The notes beneath the pieces are model-generated. The model searched no databases. It was given only the letters and a program-made list of their open reading frames with translations, and was not told the origin of the DNA. Below are positions 61,949-64,000 of a stretch of DNA of 64,000 nucleotides, one piece after another (position 1 is the stretch's first letter; each line of letters begins with the position of its first letter). The position numbers and the translations under genes were made by a program. Location of the stretch: the NCBI GenBank assembly GCA_031216915.1, contig CM062292.1, positions 70,436,956 to 70,500,955 on the forward strand, read 5' to 3'. Source of the DNA: Pictodentalium vernedei (taxonomy: Eukaryota; Mollusca; Scaphopoda; Dentaliida; Dentaliidae).

Positions 61949-62234
61949 AAAAACGTGACAGCGGGTTTGCGGATTTCTAACACACCGACAACACTCTTCA
62001 TTCAAAACATTTCCATCAAGTGCTTATTGAGATCACTTCGCAATAACGTTCACTAGTCTTACTTCGAGAAACACGACAGTGGGTTTGCGGATTCAAACAT
62101 CACCTCTTTACACTAGTCGATTTCAGGCCTAAAATCCGCAATCGGATCTCCGTGTACGCCGTGTAAAATCGTGTACGGACGCGGATTGTTAGAATCGGCA
62201 AGAGGATGATTTGGAAACGACAAAACGTTTTTTT
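61949..62234 (-). repeat. Element 2 right terminal inverted repeat
   Basis: AAAACGTGACAGCGGGTTTG to CGACAAAACGTTTTTTT. Inverted partner of 44,573-44,875. Confidence 0.9.
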
Positions 62235-62480
62235 GCTCACAATTTAACACTGAATCCTATGGGGGAAACTCATTTGCCGATTTCAGTCAAAACGGTACAT
62301 GTACTGTACGTAAAATTTCTACGTTTTTTGTCACTCTTGGATACAATCAGTGATGTTTGAATCCGCAAGCGGATTCTAAAGCACCCTAAAAAAACGTTAA
62401 AATCGTGTACAGGTACACGATTTTAACACTAAATCCTATGGAGGTGTACATGTACACGTACACGTACATGTACGTTGATG
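62235..62480 (+). repeat. Terminal-repeat-like sequence outside element 2
   Basis: AACACTGAATCCTATGG, TGATGTTTGAATCCGCAAGC and ACGATTTTAACACTAAATCC echo blocks of the left terminal repeat in direct orientation, and a GTACATGTACACGTACACG tract follows. Suggests a second, partial terminal repeat beyond the recognised end. Confidence 0.65.
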
Positions 62481-62831
62481 GTTGAATTCTCAATATACAC
62501 CTACTCATATTGATTATATTGCCATCGGGTAATTCCTATCGTGCACATTATCGTTTCTTCGGAAGTTATATCTCTTTCTTGGTGGTGTTTGCGTAATTTT
62601 AACCCACGATGAATTTGGCCGATTTCCTTGACGGGTGGGGAGGGAGCTTTAGCCCCCATCCCTACCTTGAACCCCCCCCCCCCCCCACCATTGGCGCCAC
62701 CCCCAGTACGGTGAAAATATTCAATAAACTATCAAGAATACTCTTGATATTTGCGAGATCTGGGAGGCATAATTTACAGTATATTTATCAACGCAGTTTA
62801 AAACCTCGACGTAATAATGAAGAATTTGCTG
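62481..62831. other. No gene; C-run at ~62,671-62,686
   Basis: Non-coding sequence with a homopolymer C tract. No family recognised. Confidence 0.5.
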
Positions 62832-63073
62832 TTAACCTTTTACCCAACGTAACGTCCAAAACCGGCCTGCGCTATTCACAAAAATCGCCAATTAATTTTG
62901 ATTATTTTTTCATTTTTTGTCTCAAAAACATAGGTTATGACCCCTCTTTGGAACGATCTCGTCGAGCTCGTTCCAAAGAGGAGTCATAAACTATGGTTTT
63001 GAGACAAAAAATTATTTATTCAAGAATGTGTTTTGCAGGTGTCGTCTGCTTTTCATGTTAGGTAAAGTGTTAA
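62832..63073. mobile_element. TTAA-ended foldback MITE, family B (copy 3)
   Basis: TTAACCTTTTACCCAACGTA ... TAGGTAAAGTGTTAA. Same hairpin core (GACCCCTCTTTGGAACGA and complement) as the other two copies, more diverged. Confidence 0.83.
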
Positions 63074-63142
63074 ACAAAGAACGATAATAGATATCTAATT
63101 GGGATCCGGTGACTTCAAACCTCTGTAGCGTCGTACAGTTTG

Positions 63143-63235
63143 TTTATTTATTTATTGGGATTTAACGACACATTCAACAGTCAGGGCTACATTGTGTTGA
63201 ACATCTTTACGGGTGGAGGAAGCCGAAGAGAGGGG
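63143..63235 (-). repeat. Truncated SINE 3' end
   Basis: TTTATTTATTGGGATTTAAC ... GGGTGGAGGAAGCCGAAG is the reverse complement of the SINE 3' end, abutting a complete copy in the opposite orientation. Confidence 0.7.
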
Positions 63236-63565
63236 GCGCTGTGCTGTGGCTCAGTGGTAACGGCATTGGTGTTCTAACCGAAAGGTTCACAGTTCGATCC
63301 CCGCCAGAGATAATGCCTTAGGTAGGGCACTTAATCCCAATTGCCCACGTGGGGGCACGGTGACACCGTGTACTAAGGCGTCCTGCAAGCCGATGGTGCA
63401 CTCGTTTTCAACCAATGCTAACCCCGCTTGTGTGAAGTTAGTTGCCGTTGCTCGGTTGTTCTATAGGGTACTCCGGATTCCTCCACTCGTAAAACTGTTC
63501 GAAACGGAGTGACCATGGCTCTAGAAAGTGTCGATAAACCCCAATAAATCAATAAGTAAATAAAT
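63236..63565 (+). repeat. tRNA-derived SINE, most complete copy
   Basis: The tRNA-like head has A box TGGCTCAGTGGTAA (~63,257) and B box-like GGTTCACAGTTCGATCC (~63,285), followed by the body described for 1-288 and an A/T tail (CCCCAATAAATCAATAAGTA). Pol III transcription is inferred from the boxes. Not a functional tRNA: the stem pairings are poor. Confidence 0.82.
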
Positions 63566-63571
63566 AGAATA

Positions 63572-63832
63572 TACAGTACGTGGAGAGTTTATTATCACTA
63601 ACTCACCCGCAGAGTGGAGAATCCACCCAAGCAATATTTGCAAATTTGTTGCAAAGCATAACCAGCACAAGCAAAGTTTCAGCCAATGGACCTCCGGGTT
63701 AAACCCGGAGGTCCATTGGCTGAAACATTGCTTGTGTTTTTTGTCGATATGTACAAAATTTGAAAGTTATAGTATGGGTGATAACTCCACTCCGCGGGTG
63801 ATTTAGTTACAATCCACTCTCCACGTACTGTA
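63572..63832. mobile_element. 261 bp foldback MITE, Tc1/mariner type (copy 2)
   Basis: TACAGTACGTGGAGAGT ... CTCTCCACGTACTGTA, same length as copy 1 (2,064-2,324) with few differences, flanked by TA (AATA before, TAAA after). The palindrome core is TTTCAGCCAATGGACCTCCG. Confidence 0.88.
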
Positions 63833-64000
63833 TAAATTAAATTAAGACGAAGAGAATCACCGAGCAGTGGCAAGCAACTATCAGACGCTCCAACGTACTA
63901 ACAAGCCGAATTATCAGCGCTTGAAGGTGAGTAGTGCGTTTCTGCGTTAGTGATTACTTGTGTGCGTGTTAAAACGTATTGTGTCAGATCTGCCGGGGAA

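Larger units (their letters stand above)
44573..62234. mobile_element. Polinton/adintovirus-like element 2, 17.7 kb, degraded
   Basis: Terminal inverted repeats of ~290-300 bp enclose genes on both strands: packaging ATPase, penton, virion-type proteins, polymerase, protease and fibre-like on plus; TFIIS-like, capsid, integrase, PLA2-like, membrane protein and CxxC/His protein on minus. Spacers are A/T homopolymer-rich and very short. At least a dozen nonsense or frameshift lesions mark it as an old copy. No clear 6-bp duplication was found. Confidence 0.92.

Noticed and set aside
63245..63318. Functional tRNA gene
   Set aside because: A and B boxes are present but arms do not pair well and the SINE body follows directly; it is a SINE head.
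1..64000. CRISPR arrays, bacterial operons or riboswitches
   Set aside because: The repeat types, SINEs and transposons are eukaryotic; no regularly spaced short direct repeats with unique spacers were seen.

Overview
The window reads as non-genic DNA of a eukaryote, most likely a marine invertebrate and possibly a mollusc (inference from repeat types: tRNA-headed SINEs with TTTA-type tails, TTAA and TA flanked foldback MITEs, Tc1/mariner, Polintons, an Academ-like transposon, a LINE). I found no convincing host gene. Almost every long open frame belongs to a mobile or virus-like element, and the elements are inserted into one another, so relative ages can be read directly.

Layout. 1-7,030: SINE copies, a truncated solo Polinton terminal repeat (723-1,008), several long palindromes and MITEs. 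About 7,033-24,530: a decayed Tc1/mariner transposon split near its right end by a 15.9 kb Polinton (8,580-24,490). The Polinton has 649 bp terminal inverted repeats and a 6-bp target duplication (TTGGAT). All its genes lie on the minus strand: protein-primed DNA polymerase (frameshifted), a CxxC/His protein, packaging ATPase, two virion-type proteins, integrase with chromodomain, a small membrane protein, penton-type and major capsid proteins, adenovirus-like protease, a small basic protein, and a BIR-RING inhibitor-of-apoptosis-like protein. 24,500-34,880: SINEs (one with a 5S rRNA-derived head), foldback MITEs, palindromes and simple repeats, with no gene. About 34,889-44,200: a LINE whose reverse transcriptase is interrupted three times, by a 1.1 kb hairpin-ended repeat block, by a 6.56 kb Academ-like DNA transposon (36,197-42,754; 3-bp TTA duplication, a 1,552-residue open frame), and by a 207 bp palindrome.

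44,573-62,234: a second Polinton/adintovirus-like element of another lineage, with ~290-300 bp terminal repeats, genes on both strands, A/T-homopolymer spacers and many nonsense and frameshift lesions. It carries capsid, penton, ATPase, protease, integrase and protein-primed polymerase genes. It also has genes the first element lacks: a fibre-like protein with phage-type repeats, a TFIIS-like zinc-ribbon protein and a phospholipase A2-like protein. 62,235-64,000: terminal-repeat-like sequence, another TTAA foldback MITE, SINEs and a second copy of the 261 bp TA-flanked MITE.

How the genes would work together (known for the families, not shown here): integrase inserts the element; polymerase copies it by protein priming from the terminal repeats; ATPase packages DNA into a capsid built from the double-jelly-roll and penton proteins, matured by the protease. 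The PLA2, amphipathic and fibre proteins would serve entry, and the IAP-like and TFIIS-like proteins would act on host death and transcription. Both elements look defective now: the first has a frameshifted polymerase and an altered Walker A, the second has multiple lesions.
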